A stretch of DNA of 64,000 bases, taken from assembly GCA_028583405.1 (NCBI GenBank), contig CM053257.1:30301293-30365292 (forward strand), written 5' to 3'. Below the pieces are notes generated by a model, which searched no databases, had not been told where the DNA came from, and saw only the letters and a list, made by a program, of their open reading frames with translations. This stretch comes from Pogonophryne albipinna. Taxonomy: Eukaryota > Chordata > Actinopteri > Perciformes > Artedidraconidae. This document shows, piece after piece, positions 26,991 through 41,500 of this stretch. The position numbers and the translations under genes are program-made. Within the stretch, counting starts at the first letter, position 1, and each line of letters starts with the position of its first letter.

Positions 26991-27325
26991 ATGTTAAGAA
27001 CAAATTGTGTCATTTATTTCTTTAACAGTCTAAAACAGGTATGCCAGAACTAATCCATAGTTTAGTTAATAAATAAGCCCAGCTACAATCTGTGTGCAGA
27101 TGGAGAAGCAGGGGTGTTGGCCTGCTAAAATGTACTTTGCACCCACTCATGACAAAAGCGTATTGCCGTCATTATCTTGTTAAAATGATCATTCATCAGA
27201 TGACTCAACACAATTCTACTTTAATTACGAAACTGAAAAAAATCTAATCATTCAAGCTTAATTTGAATTGCCACATTTAAATAATGTACACTGCATTTTA
27301 GACATTTTCCCTGCACATGTAGAGC

Positions 27326-27821
27326 TTATAGTATAGCACAGAATATTTTCTTTTCTCGGAACGGGTTCTCAGCAGTTAATGGAGTCACCAGGGGGTCTTC
27401 TTTGGCATGAGCATCACAATATGCCATCAGATCAGCTGCTGCTTTGGATATCTGTACAGAAAGGTTGGGTTAGTGCAGTTTGTGTTGAAAAAAGTAGAGG
27501 GGAAGAGGATACAAATACATTTTGAATTCAGTTATTCGATTTGAACCACTGATTTAAACACTTAAAAGACACATTTATTTCTGCATCATTCAAAATAATA
27601 CAACTGAGAGTGGAGTTTAATCATTGGAATTTAATATTGGTAAAGTTATATCTGTCAAACAAGTTTTTTTAACAATTCAAAGCTATTTCTAATCTTTTAT
27701 CATTGGCTGTGTGTACTTCTACAATGTGCGGACTCACCATCATCCTCTCTATGTTGACCTCCAGTTTCAGTTGTTCGACCGTCTTTCTAGCATCTGCAAT
27801 CTTGGCCATGTTGTTGGACAT
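27326..27821 (-). CDS. gng8: G protein gamma subunit, gng8-like
   Basis: Encodes a 69-residue heterotrimeric G-protein gamma subunit, which pairs with a beta subunit at the plasma membrane. Two coding exons, 27821-27738 and 27451-27326, joined in frame by GT-AG sites after residue 28. The start [20 protein letters not shown] is closest to GNG8 among the family; then [20 protein letters not shown] and the tail [13 protein letters not shown]. The last four residues CAIL form a CaaX box; Leu at the end predicts geranylgeranylation. Length is normal. The intron position matches the family. GNG2/GNG3 have different N-termini but similar C-terminal halves, so the paralog call rests mainly on the first 25 residues. 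The 3' UTR probably ends near an AATAAA (minus strand) at about 27,012. Confidence 0.88.
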
Positions 27822-28565
27822 CCTGCACCTTTCCCAATAAAGTTATCCAACCTGTTGCAAACCAAAAAATGTTGAGTTATCACACGAGAAATCAAAGTTT
27901 GCATCACCAGTTTTAAAAAAATATATAACACTTCAAAGTGCTTTGACATATTTGTGACTACGTGATGAAGGTGTGCCATGGATAGAGTCTGTTTCAATTT
28001 GCTCGTTAATTCTGCTCCCTGGGTCTCAGCTGCAAGTGGCACAGGGAGGGTCTCAAGGGAGGAGGGCATGGGGGGGGGGGGGAGGCAGAACAGCTTCCCA
28101 AGGGGAGGGCATCCACTAGCTGAGAATGTAAATGCACCTGACATTAACATTACCTTGTTGCTTTCAGGTTTAATGCACTGTAGATCTAAAAAAGTAGTTA
28201 TTTGTGCTATTAATCTGCTTCTTATGCGTTGCTCAGGTGCTGCCATAGACTGATGAAAGATATCACTTTTGTTGCACCGATTACAAATAAAGAAACAATT
28301 ACTCTCTGAGCGTTAAATGTACTTACAATTTGTTTACTAATACAATTCATACTTGTGAATTTTGTTTGTTAGAGCAGCACACATGCAGAGGTATGCAGAC
28401 ATATATGGTGTTTTTCCCATAACTCTGTACAAGAATAGACACTTTTCAAGATATTTTCAATTATTATAATACCAAACAAGGTAAACAACATCACTCACCG
28501 AAAGACAGAAAAAGAGTAAGCGCTGGGACAGAAATCCGCTGGTCCTCCGCAGAAACTAACAGTAA
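27822..28565 (-). promoter_or_regulatory. gng8: gng8 5' UTR exons and upstream region
   Basis: The start exon extends to an acceptor at about 27851 (TTTGCAACAG on the minus strand). A donor GTGAGTGA (minus strand, just below 28500) marks a likely non-coding first exon from about 28500 to 28560. A G-run of 12 lies at 28071-28082 in the intervening intron. Promoter motifs were not resolved. Confidence 0.5.
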
Positions 28566-28569
28566 CACA

Positions 28570-30429
28570 TGGAGTGAGATTAATGGCAAAGATGGGGAGG
28601 AAGGCTTCAACAGCTTCCCTCCTTCACATTACTGTTGTTCTGCCCCCAGGATGGGCTCAGTGCATCAGTTAAAGGCAACATGTGGCGTGACCTTCATCTC
28701 TAGAGTCTCTATTACTCGCTTACCTGAGATGACAGAGTAGCTTTTGTTGTGAGATAGAACATTTAATGTAGTTTAAAAAACTGCCTTAACATGGATACGA
28801 TTTTAAATAGCTAATATTTATTATAAAAAAATGAAAAGAAAAACAACTTACTAATAATAAGGCATTAGACTTAATGGGAAAGCCCTTTAGGGAATTGGGT
28901 TGTTTTCATGAGTTTAATTGATTTTTAAATGTTTTAGTCAATTCTAAGGCAAACATCAAACCTTTAGTACTTTGGAATATGGCACAATTCAGTGTTACAA
29001 TACATAGTGAAAGTCTAGAGATGTCATAAACATAAATATAAGTTTAGTCTGACCTCAGGGGGAGCAGTGCTGCCCCTTGGGACACACCTGCAATTTTCTC
29101 TGACAAGGTGAGCATCGTGCAGATTTATAGTAAAACAGTACTGACTCCAAATGTCACAGTTATTTTTGTGTTTGAAGATGGTCATATTAAACTTGACATA
29201 AACAATCTTTAAAGGTGCAATGTAGATGACGTGTCCAGCATTTTACTTTCAAACTTTCAAATTATCACCAGAATTAGAAGTGGTTACAATGTTGAATATC
29301 CCTCAAAGTCCTGGTTAAGAAAACCCAACATTTTCGAGGTAAATGATGCAGTTTATGTCAAAATGTGACGACTCTCAGACAGCAGAATTATTTGTCTCAT
29401 GCCTTTCCTCTACGAGGCATTCATTTTTCCCTGTAGAGCTGACAGTTATTCCACATAGCAGCAGGGGGCAAAGAGGCAGTGCTATGGAGCTAAATGTCAA
29501 GTGCCTCATTAACATTTGTTTCCCTGTAGTAATTGGTCTCTCACAGTGGATGATAGCTTACTGGACCATATGAGAAGAAAGAGCTGTTGCTTGAACTTAC
29601 CAACCTCTGACACCATTGCCAAGGGCCAAAAAGATTATTTGCACAGTGTGATGTTGCATAATCCAAGCAGGGGATGTACCGATTATGTGGTCCTGTTTTG
29701 TAAAAACGTAATACTGTTGGCTACGCAAGCCAACCAGCATGTCTCCTCATACATATATTGTTCATTTATGACAGACGCTTCATGATAAGATCAATGAAAC
29801 CAAAGGGGAGAGAAGAGTGTCTGTATATATTCCATTACCACTTACTGTTTTGACCAACTCCTATTTTCAAGTAAACATTTAAAAAACATCTGTTTTTGGA
29901 AAGTTTATATTTTCTCTGAAGACTATATTTATCAGTACCCTCTTGTGTAAGCCATTTTGCAAAAACTCACCAGGTAAAGCTGTAATGTAGGATTTCAACA
30001 TAGAGAAGAACAGGAGCCTCTACAGCAGGTCATAAAAAAAGTCAGCAATGTGCGGGACTTGGCCAACTGAGACAACCACACGTTTTTGCAACATGTTTTG
30101 GTGCATTAAAATAGCCTAAAACATGTTTTTCTTTGAAGAGATCTGTGTCCCAGTGTCATAACACTGTAAAGGTGGCAATTGCACATATTTCATATTGACA
30201 CTACATTTACAGCTAGCCCAATCTATTATTTTCAATATAGAGCCCATGTTGCTGTTTATTTAGCTGCACCTTAGGCATACTGGTAGCAAACCAGTCTTTC
30301 TAGTCTTTTTCTTGCTGTATTGACAGCCTCGATTTATTTTTTAATATGGCCTGAAAAAGTCAGAAATAAAATCATTTCATTTTGTTTTTAAAGACAAAAA
30401 CTTAATTTCACCAGGACTCAGTAACCTTG

Positions 30430-30465
<36 letters not shown>

Positions 30466-30620
30466 TTACTACAAATGTGTAGTGGATTTCACTGTATTTA
30501 TTTATTCAGCCTTTAAGTCTTCCATATAGATTTGCAGAGTATGCAATTTGCTATGTCAATATATTACCTCCACAGCAATTAATTTGTAAACTAAACAATA
30601 ATACACACACTGTTTATCAC
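28570..30620. other. Intergenic DNA between gng8 and brd8
   Basis: Divergent intergenic region, AT-rich, no gene recognised. Contains an (ATT)n microsatellite at 30431-30465. Short ORFs at 29343-29785 have no recognisable domain and look random. Possible shared regulatory DNA, but nothing specific is seen. Confidence 0.45.
30431..30465. repeat. (ATT)n microsatellite
   Basis: About eleven ATT units upstream of brd8. No adjacent retroposon body was recognised. Confidence 0.9.
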
Positions 30621-30624
30621 TTAA

Positions 30625-31552
30625 AGGGGACCTATCATGCAAAATGCACTTTTGTACGTTTTTTATAAATTTTTACAATATGTGTCCCCGGTGTTCCAGA
30701 GAAATCACCAAGTGTCAGAAAACACAACCCTCTCTATTTTCCTCCATACCCAAATCTCTAAAAAAAGGGGCTGCAACGGATCTGATACAGACTGATCCAG
30801 ATTTGAACAGTGTCCTGACGTCAGGACGGTGGCGCTACGGCTATTGGTCAATTCTCCACCTATCAGGGGAATGAGAGGTTGGGCCACGGCCGGCCATTGC
30901 TGCTCGAAAGCGCTGGAGACGCTGTAGTACATATGCCAGGCCTGTAAGTGGCGCTATAGTCTGCCACAAAAGCAGCGAAGAAGACTTCCCGCGCATGGTT
31001 GCCCTTCTGTTTATTCTCCGCTGTGGCTCTTTTTCTCCCTCCCCGAGGCAAGCGTTTGCGCCTCCTGCTTTAAAACAATTGAATAATGACTCTATAATCA
31101 TATGTAAGGGATAATGTGCAGCGACACGGTCATTATGGGGAAAAGAACACCGACAGGCTGATCAGGAGCACGACGCGAAGCGGAGGGATAACACCTTCTA
31201 GACTGCTTCCATAGGGTTTTTGAGGAGCTTTTTGATTACAGATTTGAAAACATCGTTGCTTGCTTTAAAAGTAGCACAATTCATTATGTCAAACCTTGGA
31301 AAGTATCTAGATATCCCTGCCCTAATGCCAAAGTAACTGCCAACTCCCCTCTCCTGCAGGGGGGCGTGGTCAGTTGCAGCTCACAGAATCAGCCCCCTGC
31401 AAAAACAGGGCTGGAAAGAGCAAATAGAGCGAAATGAGGCATGGCTAAAATGCAGGATCTGTTTGGTATTTTGAAAAAAAAACTATATTTATATACTTTA
31501 TATAGGTATGGCCCGACAATATATGTTTCAAATATAGCATGATAGGTCCACT
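30625..31552. mobile_element. TTAA-flanked MITE (piggyBac-like), 928 bp
   Basis: Ends AGGGGACCTATCATGC / GCATGATAGGTCCACT are inverted repeats bounded by TTAA at 30621-30624 and 31553-31556. TTAA duplications are typical of piggyBac-type transposons. It shares internal sequence with the copies at 41537 and 52865 (for example the blocks around CTCTCTATTTTCCTC and CCAAACAGAT on one strand or the other). No transposase. Confidence 0.8.
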
Positions 31553-32093
31553 TTAAGTGGCATCAAATCCTCCCTACATTATAGATAAGGATATAAAGGG
31601 CTCTTGATATCATATTTGTAAAAGAGGCAGCTTGAAATAATAGTACAACAGAACTGATGTAGCTAGCTGAGGTTCAGAGAAGCACCCACCCAGTGTTGTA
31701 CCATCATGAGGTGGGCGTGTACCAGCAGTGCTAGCTAACATTACAATGATAAAATACAGTCTATGGATAAAACACATTTGTGACTACAGTAAGCTTCATG
31801 TTCTCTTCAGACTGTTTCTGATATAGCTTAGACTTATGCGTTAGGAGTCTTTACATTAAAGCCTAGCATGTTAGCTTCATGGTTAATCTTTCAGTAAACA
31901 GCTCAGACACAGACAGCGGTGATTCAGCGTGCTGCTAGCTAGACAGAAAACCCTTCAAAGGCTCAACACCGATAACAGTCATTGATGTTAACGTCCATCG
32001 TTTGATGTATATCGTTGTCGGGTCTCGCCATTGTTTTATTTACTGCTGGGCTTCGATCTACCGAGATGTATGGGATGTCGGGATGACAGGAAG

Positions 32094-35000
32094 ATGGCAA
32101 ACGGGGTTGGAAGTGAGTAACGTTGGTAAATACTAGCAGCATGCCTAGCAGATGTCATGCTATCCGCTAGCGGTGAGTGTCGGTCTGTTGATGCTATCTC
32201 CACTGACTTCCTGTACTCCAGCCTCCGCTCTCTGCAGGGAAAGCTGCAAAGATTAATGTCTGCCATTACACTGTTGACAGCTTTGTTTACACTAATGGTC
32301 GGTCCTGTTAACACCAACAGTGTAAACGACATGCTTTTTGCGGGCTATTTCCATGCAGTTGTGTGTGTCAACTGCTGGGCATGTTGGTATCATGACAATG
32401 AAGCCAAGCTCAAAAGAACAATAATGGTGTTCATACCAGGCCTGAAAACACTGCAGACAATCAGTTGAATATGAACTATAACACGTTTTTTTTATTTTTC
32501 TCTGCAGAACACAAGCTGCTAGTCATTGAACCATCCGAGCCATGGTCAGTGAGGGAGAAGCTGTGTTTGGCCACATCTGTCATGAAGAGTGGAGACCAGA
32601 ACTGGTACTAATCTATTTTTGCCACGAAGATCTAAAAACTGGTGCCAATGATGACAATCCTTGTTGTGTGTTGTTAATGCACTATGACATTCATTTCTTG
32701 GAGTAGCCACATGATTCTGGAGTAAAGAAAATCAGAATAAAATACCATATTTTTACCTGTGGCTTTTAGACTTATGGCTTTTACAAAGTGTGCAGACATT
32801 TTGAAGGGTTGTGAGTAGACACGTTTGAGAACTAGTGGTCTATGATATAGCAACACAGGGGAAACCGTAGTTACATGGTGTAAAAAGTGTTTTGGAGACG
32901 GCCTTCAAGTAACGTAAAACACATGAAAGGCTGTATATGTATACCTTAAGGGTTCAGTAATCATTACATTACATGTCATTTGTTAGACACTTTTATCCAA
33001 AGCGACTTACATACATTCAGTATGTCCCTTGCCCAGGGACACAACGCTTTGTGCTGACTGCAGTGGGACTCGAACTTGCTATTCCCTGATACGAAGTCCA
33101 GCACACTACCCACTCAGCCACAGCCTCCCTTAATTTAAAAATTCCTTATTTTAATGGAAATTACCTTACAGATTAGATATTGTCAATACGAGAGGCTCTG
33201 TCATTATCATTGTCGCCCCTTGTCCTTATGATTGTGGTTATTGTGTTTATATGTCCATAGACAATGCATATCAAATGAATTTACTATAGCTAAGCATGTA
33301 GTTGTTTAGCTGTCTACCTGTAATAGATGGGCATATTGTCCACATTGTGATTTTTTTTTTACTGATACTGCAATAAACTGGGACAGAAATAATAAGTAGC
33401 CTTTTCTATAGGCTAGTGTTTGGTGTGCTTTTCATCTTGACTGTCTTACAAAATGTCTCCACCACAACAGGGTATCTGTCAGTCGAGCCATCAAACCATT
33501 TGCAGAACCCGGGCGCCCACCTGACTGGTTCTCTCAAAAGGTGTGACAAATTCGGAGCACAGTGATCAAATTGCAGTAAATGCAAATAATTTGCCACATT
33601 ACATTTTGTCCTGTCTCTTGATGCTCCTTGGTCTCTTCACAGCACTGTGCCTCAAAGTACTCTGAGCTCCTGGAATCAACAGAGGCCCCAAAGTTAGTGC
33701 ATAACTTACTTTTCCCTCTAGCATGCTTTTGTAAGCTAGGATTAATGACATAGCTTTTTACTGTTTGACCAATGCATTGACAGAAAATAATGTCTTTGAC
33801 TAATACTGCATTTGTTACCTTCAGGCGTAAGCGTGGTGAGAGAGGTGAAGTGGTGGAGACAGTGGAGGACGTGATAGTACGCAGACTGACAGCTGACAGG
33901 ATTGATGCACTTAAAAAGTTGATAAAGGAAACACAGGAGAAGCACAGGTACAAAATCCTTAAAGAGCATAAACACATCGTTGTGAAAGAGAGTTGCTGCA
34001 TCATAATTGGCGTCAATGAGATTGGTTAAAGTGGTGCTATTTTCACAGGAAGCTGAAGAGAGAGGCTGAACTGATTAAAGCAGGACGCCTAGATTCCAAA
34101 CTACAAGAGTTATGGGAAGAAATTCTGCAGTAAGAAGCAACACACTTTCTTATTGTCCTGTATTCAGTGAAACAGCACATCTGTTTTGAAATTACACTAA
34201 CAAGCAAAATCAATTATCTTTTGTGCATCTGTCAGGAAGCAGAAACTGGAGGAAGAGGAAGCAGATTTGAAAAGAAAAAACACAAATGCTGCTTATCAAG
34301 GTATTTCATTCACTTTTAGGGGTACATAATGTGTTTGTTATTAACTTGGTAAACTCATAACATGCTAACGTTAGCATGTTAGTGTGACAAAATGCATTGT
34401 GCATGTAGTATGTAAGCATCATAACTCACAGTATATATCTCACAGTAGGCAGATGGGAATTTGGGAGCATTAGTATTTTTTATCAAGTGAAACATTTGAG
34501 GTGCTAGAGAGTCTCCAAAGTCAGGATCCAAACACTTTTAAAAACAGATATCTGTACCAAATTGCATATCAGTCTGACCAATAGTCAAGTTGTGCACTAA
34601 CAACTTTAGATCAGTTGGATAGTCTTGGCATATTTTTCCTGTGGGAAAAAAAAAACATTTGAACATCAGTTTTTGTATTGACTGATAAGATCTGCCCCTC
34701 CCTCTTCCAGACAGACAGGTGACAAAGAACACACCAAAGCGATTGCCCGGCGTCACTATGCACACGCCCTCAGGTTGCAGCTCCCCGAGCCAGGAGTTCT
34801 CCCCAGGTGATGCGTTTGAGTGCTCCACCCTAGATCCTGGATCAACAAAAAATGTAAGTCACTAAAGGTTAAAACATTTCAGGTCGTTCCTACATTTTAA
34901 TAATCCTGCAGGGAACATAAAAACGCTGGTGTTTATATCTTTAAATTCAGAATTAGAAACAGGTTTATTACCAGGTAGGTTGACACGTACGAGGAATTTG

Positions 35001-35591
35001 ACTTAATGTCATGGTGCATACATGAAAGTAAAACAACAATGTAAAACCCAGATAGAGAACTAGAAAAATATAAAAAATATAACAGTATTTACATAGAAAT
35101 GGAATGGAATATAATATATTCAAGCTGGGTTGCGCCTACCTACATGTTTAGATTTGCTGAATTATTTAATCTGTTTTTGTTATTGTAAAAGCCAGTAACC
35201 TTGGGCTATGGACATAATTAAAATACAACTATATTTCAGAAAGCTTCCTTCCATCAAAGACACATTATCAGAGTTGAACAATTAAAATCATTCCTCAATT
35301 GGTATGTAAATGTGACATCTAGTTTCCCTCTCTCTAGGCTTCAGGATCTTCCAGATTAATGACAATTGCTGAGACTTGTGGACCCGATAATGAGGACATC
35401 AGCCATGGGTCATTTCTGGACGACCCCACCCAAAAGAAAGCCCTGGTCCAGAAAACTACACCCCCACCATCTCCACTCCTGTCCGAGTTACTGAAGAAAG
35501 GCAGTATCTTGGCCACAAATTCCAGACTGGTATGTGGATGGGACTTACTAAACCAGTATTAAACCAACATTGCCAAGCTTTGTAATTAATG

Positions 35592-35626
<35 letters not shown>

Positions 35627-38518
35627 GGCTCCCATCTTCATCTCATTTTTCAAAGGATTGTTTGCATTCAGCAAGTATTAATGAATACATTTTTGCCATT
35701 ATGTGTTCTGGTTTTGGTTGTTGTGGTGTTTTTTTGCCGATTGTATAAAGATTTTTTATTTTTGCATATGTTTTGCATTGTAATGGGTTGGATTTTATGA
35801 CACCTTCTTAATCTGGGGAAATCTATTGTCCCTTTCTTTTACTTCCGAGTTTCATTGGTTGCATTTCTTACAACCGTCTTCATTTAACTGCTCTCCTTTT
35901 GAATGGCGTTCAGATGTTGTCTTGATGGAAATAAAATGTATTATTTGACAGATAAAACATCACTACTTTTTTTTGCATCTGATTTAATCATTGTTTGTGT
36001 GAAGTTCAATAGTAAAAAGTACTTTTTGTTTTGTTTTGTCAAGCCTCTTGTCGTATCAGAGGTAGGGCATTTTTTTAAATGTCCATTTGTATGAAGCCTA
36101 CTCTCTTATTTCCTCTCTTGAAATCCCGACATGTCAGAAGAAGTTTATATTTGACTAGATCTTTACCTTGAAACATTCCTTTTGTACCTTCCTTTTTATA
36201 GTCAAATTATAGAAATATCACAAAGGCATTTAGCTTTATATCTGTGTATAAATATATGATCTACTGTATATAAAACCTACTTTAACATACATTATTCTGT
36301 GTGAGTTTGTTTTTTAATTGCAGGCAGTAACATAAATAATAATACTTTATGTACAGGAAAACTAGCAAAATGTTTGACATGCATGTCTGCGTTTATATCC
36401 CAGATTGGGGATGGTGATGCTGGAAATCTGACGGGAACACACGACTTGCAGCAGGCTCCGGCTAGTCAACCTATCTTTCAAGCTACAGGTACAGAGGCTG
36501 TGTTTATTTGTGATTTTATTAACACTGATAAAGTGGAACTCCAGGGCAAAATGAAACAAACATCTTACAAAGTGACTGAAGAAGACAATATTAAGTAGAA
36601 CCAAAAACCTTTGTGTATTTACTTTTACTCCATGAATTTTTAACATACGTTTATATTAACCCTTATGTTGTGTTCGGGTCTCCCGTGACCCGTTTCAAGT
36701 TAAAATTATATAATAACTACGCTTTAGTTTTTTTTACCGGTACAAGGCTTCATGATATCCTCCACAACAGCTATATAAACACTACAACACAGATTTTGAC
36801 AATTTTAGCCAAGTCTGAAGGTCTCTAAAAAAAAAAGTGTATCATTTGGTATATAATTTGACCCAGCAGCATTGTTGTGGGTCACTCGGGGTCAAATTTG
36901 GCCCAATCAAGATTAATCTTTGACTTTAGACGCCCCACCCCCTTCATCCACTGTAACAATAATTGTACGCTCCCTCTGCCCCCCTCCCCCCACGGGAACT
37001 CCACCTTTCTCAAAGAATATGTACACTAACACTTGAACCTGAACACACACATGCACGTGTGCAATATGTGGTGTAATGTATTTTGGGGCCATACAATAAA
37101 ATTACAACAGGATTGTACGGTTATGAATGCATTATAAGTTAGTTATGATGTAGTTAAAACAATATTGGATGATAGTAATTTATTTTTTGTGATTTGGACT
37201 GAGATAAATCAAGGGTCAAAATTGACCCGCGAACACCATGAACGGTAACAGCTTTTGAACACAACACAAGGGTTAAGAAGTCCTCCTTACATCCCGGGCT
37301 ATACTGCCTACTTTAGGTGTTAAACATCCTTCTTTTTATTTACTTGGGCTTCCATGTTAACACACCACACATTAGCTTTTTTACTAGAAGCCTCTATTTA
37401 ATTGTCTTTCATCCTTTCTTTCAGCTGGAAATGAGCAATGTTTGCTAAAGCTGCACCATTTACTTTTTTTTGTGACAGTTGATTAATGGGGACTATCCAT
37501 GACACTATAAACAAATAAACTAAATATACTGACATCATACCAGCAATTTTATTAATGTAGTTGCTCAAAAGCTTCTTTATTTTTTTCCGGCAATTAAAAC
37601 ACAAATGCAATTAAATGAAACATTCTATTAGTGGTGTACATTCTCAAACTCAATGTAAAAGGGTAGGATTTGCATAGTATTGCCACTGCAGCTGCTATGT
37701 TTGTGTACACATCACATTGAGAGCCACACACAGGTACAGGTAGGCAGCGTAGCCCGGTCCAAGCTGTTTGCTCATACATTTTGCTCAAAGCCTCCGCTCC
37801 TTTCTCTGAATGCTTGCATGGCAGGTGCCCCGATGTTGTCTCGTCTTCTGGAGGCTGGTCCCGCCCAGTTCTCCGCTCCGTTAGGTTTCATGGTCAGTGC
37901 AGACTCCACCGCTCCTCTTTCTGCTGCCTCTTCTGTGCCTGTTGACTCTCCTGCCTCAGCAAGTACAGGTCTGTCCACTCTGACCCCACCCACTCAACCT
38001 TTAACCCATCCACCAAACCTCCAGTCTTCCTTTATTTCACCTGTTTTGTAGCCGGGAGATTACATCTCAGAACTTTATTTAACCCTTAGATGCACGAGTG
38101 ACTGGACCCTACACTCTTCCATAAGTGGGTCAAAAAGGACCCGTATTAGAATAATATGTGTTTTTATGCCATTTTTGTCATTTTGGTTAAGAAAAATCAC
38201 TTGTATAATATTTAGTATTATATTTTGGTTCACACTAGAAATATTTTATATTTAATTTTTCACTATTTATAAAAAAATGTTACATTTTGAAAGAACGTTT
38301 TGAACATATTGATGCAAAGATCTCCGCTATTCTGAGACCCTCACAGTATTCCAGTCCCTTTTTCAAAACTCATCTCTTCTCCTCTCGTCTACTCATAGCC
38401 CACCCCCCATCAATCCATGCCGGTTGATCAAGTTTGATAGTCCTGTACTCCCCACCCTAACCTTCCCTTATATTGTAAAGCGATTTTGAGTCCTTGAAAA
38501 GCCCTATAAAAATATAAT

Positions 38519-38550
<32 letters not shown>

Positions 38551-41500
38551 CTGACAGGTATCAGATCTTGCTGTGTAAAATAATCTTCCTGAGAGGTGTC
38601 ACTTGTGATGTAGTCTGTGTGGTGTACAGTGAATGTATTCCTGACAGCAACAGGTGATAAGAATCAAAAGGTTCCCATAGAAAATGCATGCGGGTCATTT
38701 TTGACCCACTAATGGAAGCTTGGGGTAGTAATACAAAAACAGTAATACAATTTCTTAAAATGTGAATGGCATGATATCCAAAACATGTTTTTTGAGGAAT
38801 AGCTGGAATATGAAATGATAAAAAAATGTAATAACAAAGATACTTCAAGAAAACCACCTCACCGGGTCAAAAAAGACCCACTTATGCATCTAAGGGTTAA
38901 AAAAGATTGAGTGTTATAGCGAAAGTAGACTGAAATATGAATGTATCTTGCGACGTTAAAACATTCAAACTTTTCAACATTTCAGAAATACTTTTTTATA
39001 TACACACAGGAGGAATGTCAAAAAGTAAACCACTCGTTTTGTGAATATCTCAAAATATGTAAATAAAGAGTTCAGATTAATTGTGGTTAAAATTTAAATA
39101 CAAGCAAATGATAAAGCTTGACTTAGGCGTGCTGTGATGAATGCTTTTATGAACTGCTACTCTTGCTACTTAAAAAGTGTATCTTGGCGAACAGAAAAGT
39201 TGAAACCAGTTGTTATTTGCATGCAGAAGTTGGTGTGATGGCTCCGTCTTTGCTGCTTGGACGCCAGTCTGTCTCTGCAGAGGACAAAGTGTCAGAGCTC
39301 AGTGAGGAGGACGTGTCTGTGTCCTACATGGGGGATGAGCTTGACCTGAAGACGGTGGGGGACATAATCGCCATAATTGAGGACAAGGTGAAGAGTACCA
39401 TATATTTTCAAAGCATTTCTAAAAACCTAAGATAAAAATTCTTTTAAAGAGGCCTTATTATGCTGTTTTGTGTTCTCCCTTTCCTGTAGTGTTATATAGG
39501 TTTTGGTGCATGTAAAGGGTCTGCAAAGGCTAAAATCCCAAAGTTCCCTCCAGAGAGAGTTTCTTTCCCACACTCCCCCCCCCTTCCTGAAGGATCACTA
39601 TGTAACACTCACGCTATTGGCTAGCGCTCCAACACATTGTACATTATAGGCTAAGGGGCGGGACATCTCTAAGTGGTTGACCAATCACAACAGAGCCGAC
39701 CAGCTAACCAATCAGAGCAGACTGGGCTCTGGTTTCAGACAGAGGGTGAAAATCGGTGCTGCAGCACAGGCAGTATGAGAACAATACAGAGCTTTTTGAA
39801 CATTAAAGCATGGAGACATGTCACAGGAGAGGCTAAATACAAATATGGACCTGAAAATGAGCATAATACGTCCTCTTTAAAATGTGATAAATTGAATTTC
39901 GGTCATCTATTGACAGTTTACACGGAACCATGACTGCTATGATTTACAAGGCAGGAAATAGCACCTGAAAAAAAGCCTAAATGATTCTTTACGATCTAGA
40001 GTCATATCTCTCCTTCTGCAGGCAGAGGAGGCTGCAGAGGCTTTGGATGCAGCTGCAGTCGAGGCTGCGCTGTCACTGTGTGAGGAGAACGGCCATGCTT
40101 TGTCTGGTAGCTGGGAAGCTGGGCCTCTCCAGCCCCATGAGTCCCAGCCTGCAGTGCCCAAAGGGGTCCCACAGCCCTCGTCTCTTCACAGTAGCCTGGA
40201 GGGGAAGACAGAAGCGTTAGAAGCCCAGTGTGGGACTTCAGCTTCACTCTCCTCTCTGTGCAACAGTCAAGATAACTGTCTCCCAGCATTCCCCATGGGA
40301 CGAAGGGGCCCTCCTCCCACCTCCTCCTCCTACACAGGGGCACCTCCACAGCCTGAGGCAATGAGACAGACTGGAGAGTTGGTGCACCAGAAAAGACATA
40401 TTTCATTGGATGTTACTTTAAAATGTAAGAGTGAGAAGCACAGACCTGAAAAACCCAATGGAGGTATGCACACCCAAGCATAAATACTAGTATTCACTTG
40501 CATCATAACATACAGTTTGCATGCAACTATGCATTTGGCATAACCATTTCCTTCTTATTATTCATCTTTACTATCTCGGCAGACTCCGTATTAGAAGATA
40601 GACCTCTGAGAGAAAGGCATCGCAAGGTATAGCACTCAACGAGGACAGAGCGAAAACATGATGCTTGTAATGAGTTCCAAAGTATTCCTGCACTGCAAGC
40701 TCTGTTTGAATCCCTCTGCATCTTTCCCTGTCCTTTGCAGGAGATGAAAGCAGAGGATGGAATAAGTGTTCTGGAAGGAGAGAGTGCCTCAGAGACTAAA
40801 CTGTACAATGAGCTTGATGAGCCAGAAGCAGGTGGAGGAGAAGAGAGCGATGGCGTGGAGGGATTCTTCTCAGAGCCAGACGGCGAGATGGAGCTGGAAC
40901 CTGCAGCCAGCGAGAGTGAGGACGGATACAGCCAGCACACGGCCTCCTCCTCTCTGCAGCTCCACACCACGGCAGACTCCATCCCCAGCAGCCCTGCCTC
41001 CTCGCTGTTGTGAGTGAAACACATCCAGGCACGACTAGCACCAACAAAACTGGCAACATGAATTTCTCATTGTGTCATGCTGCAGATCAGGCTCTGCTTG
41101 TCAAACACTTTTCCTCATAAAGTTACAACTCCTTTCTTGCATTCCATTGGTGTGCAGTTCTCTGTGCAGTGACGACCTGGAGGCTCTGCAGGCGCACAAG
41201 ATCTGGAAGAAAGCCATTATGCTGGTGTGGCGTGCAGCAGCCAATCACAGGTCTGAATATTAACGTCTACCCTAGTGACTGTTGCTCGGCCTCTGATACA
41301 TTGAATTTGTTATATCATTACTGAACAGACGTTATTTATGTGAACCTGTTGCAGGTATGCAAATGTCTTCCTGCAGCCAGTGTCAGATGAAATTGCACCT
41401 GGGTACCACAGTATAGTGCAGAGGTAAGCTCAGGATGTGTTTCCCCGGTCATGTTAATGCATGTTTCCCTTTTTTTTTTTTTTGTGGTTCCTTGTCATAA

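Noticed and set aside
27767..28246. 159-codon minus-strand ORF overlapping the gng8 start exon
   Set aside because: It reads the gng8 exon in a different frame, runs through an intron and has no recognisable domain.
30644..30874. ORF resembling the one at 41938-42189
   Set aside because: The similarity comes from both being copies of the same TTAA-flanked MITE; no selection for coding is evident.
33534..34016. 160-codon minus-strand ORF
   Set aside because: Antisense to brd8 exons 4-5 and their introns; low-complexity Ser/Cys composition, no domain.
40527..41024. 165-codon minus-strand Ser-rich ORF
   Set aside because: Complement of the acidic brd8 exon 15; its Ser-rich composition follows from GAG/GAA codons on the other strand.
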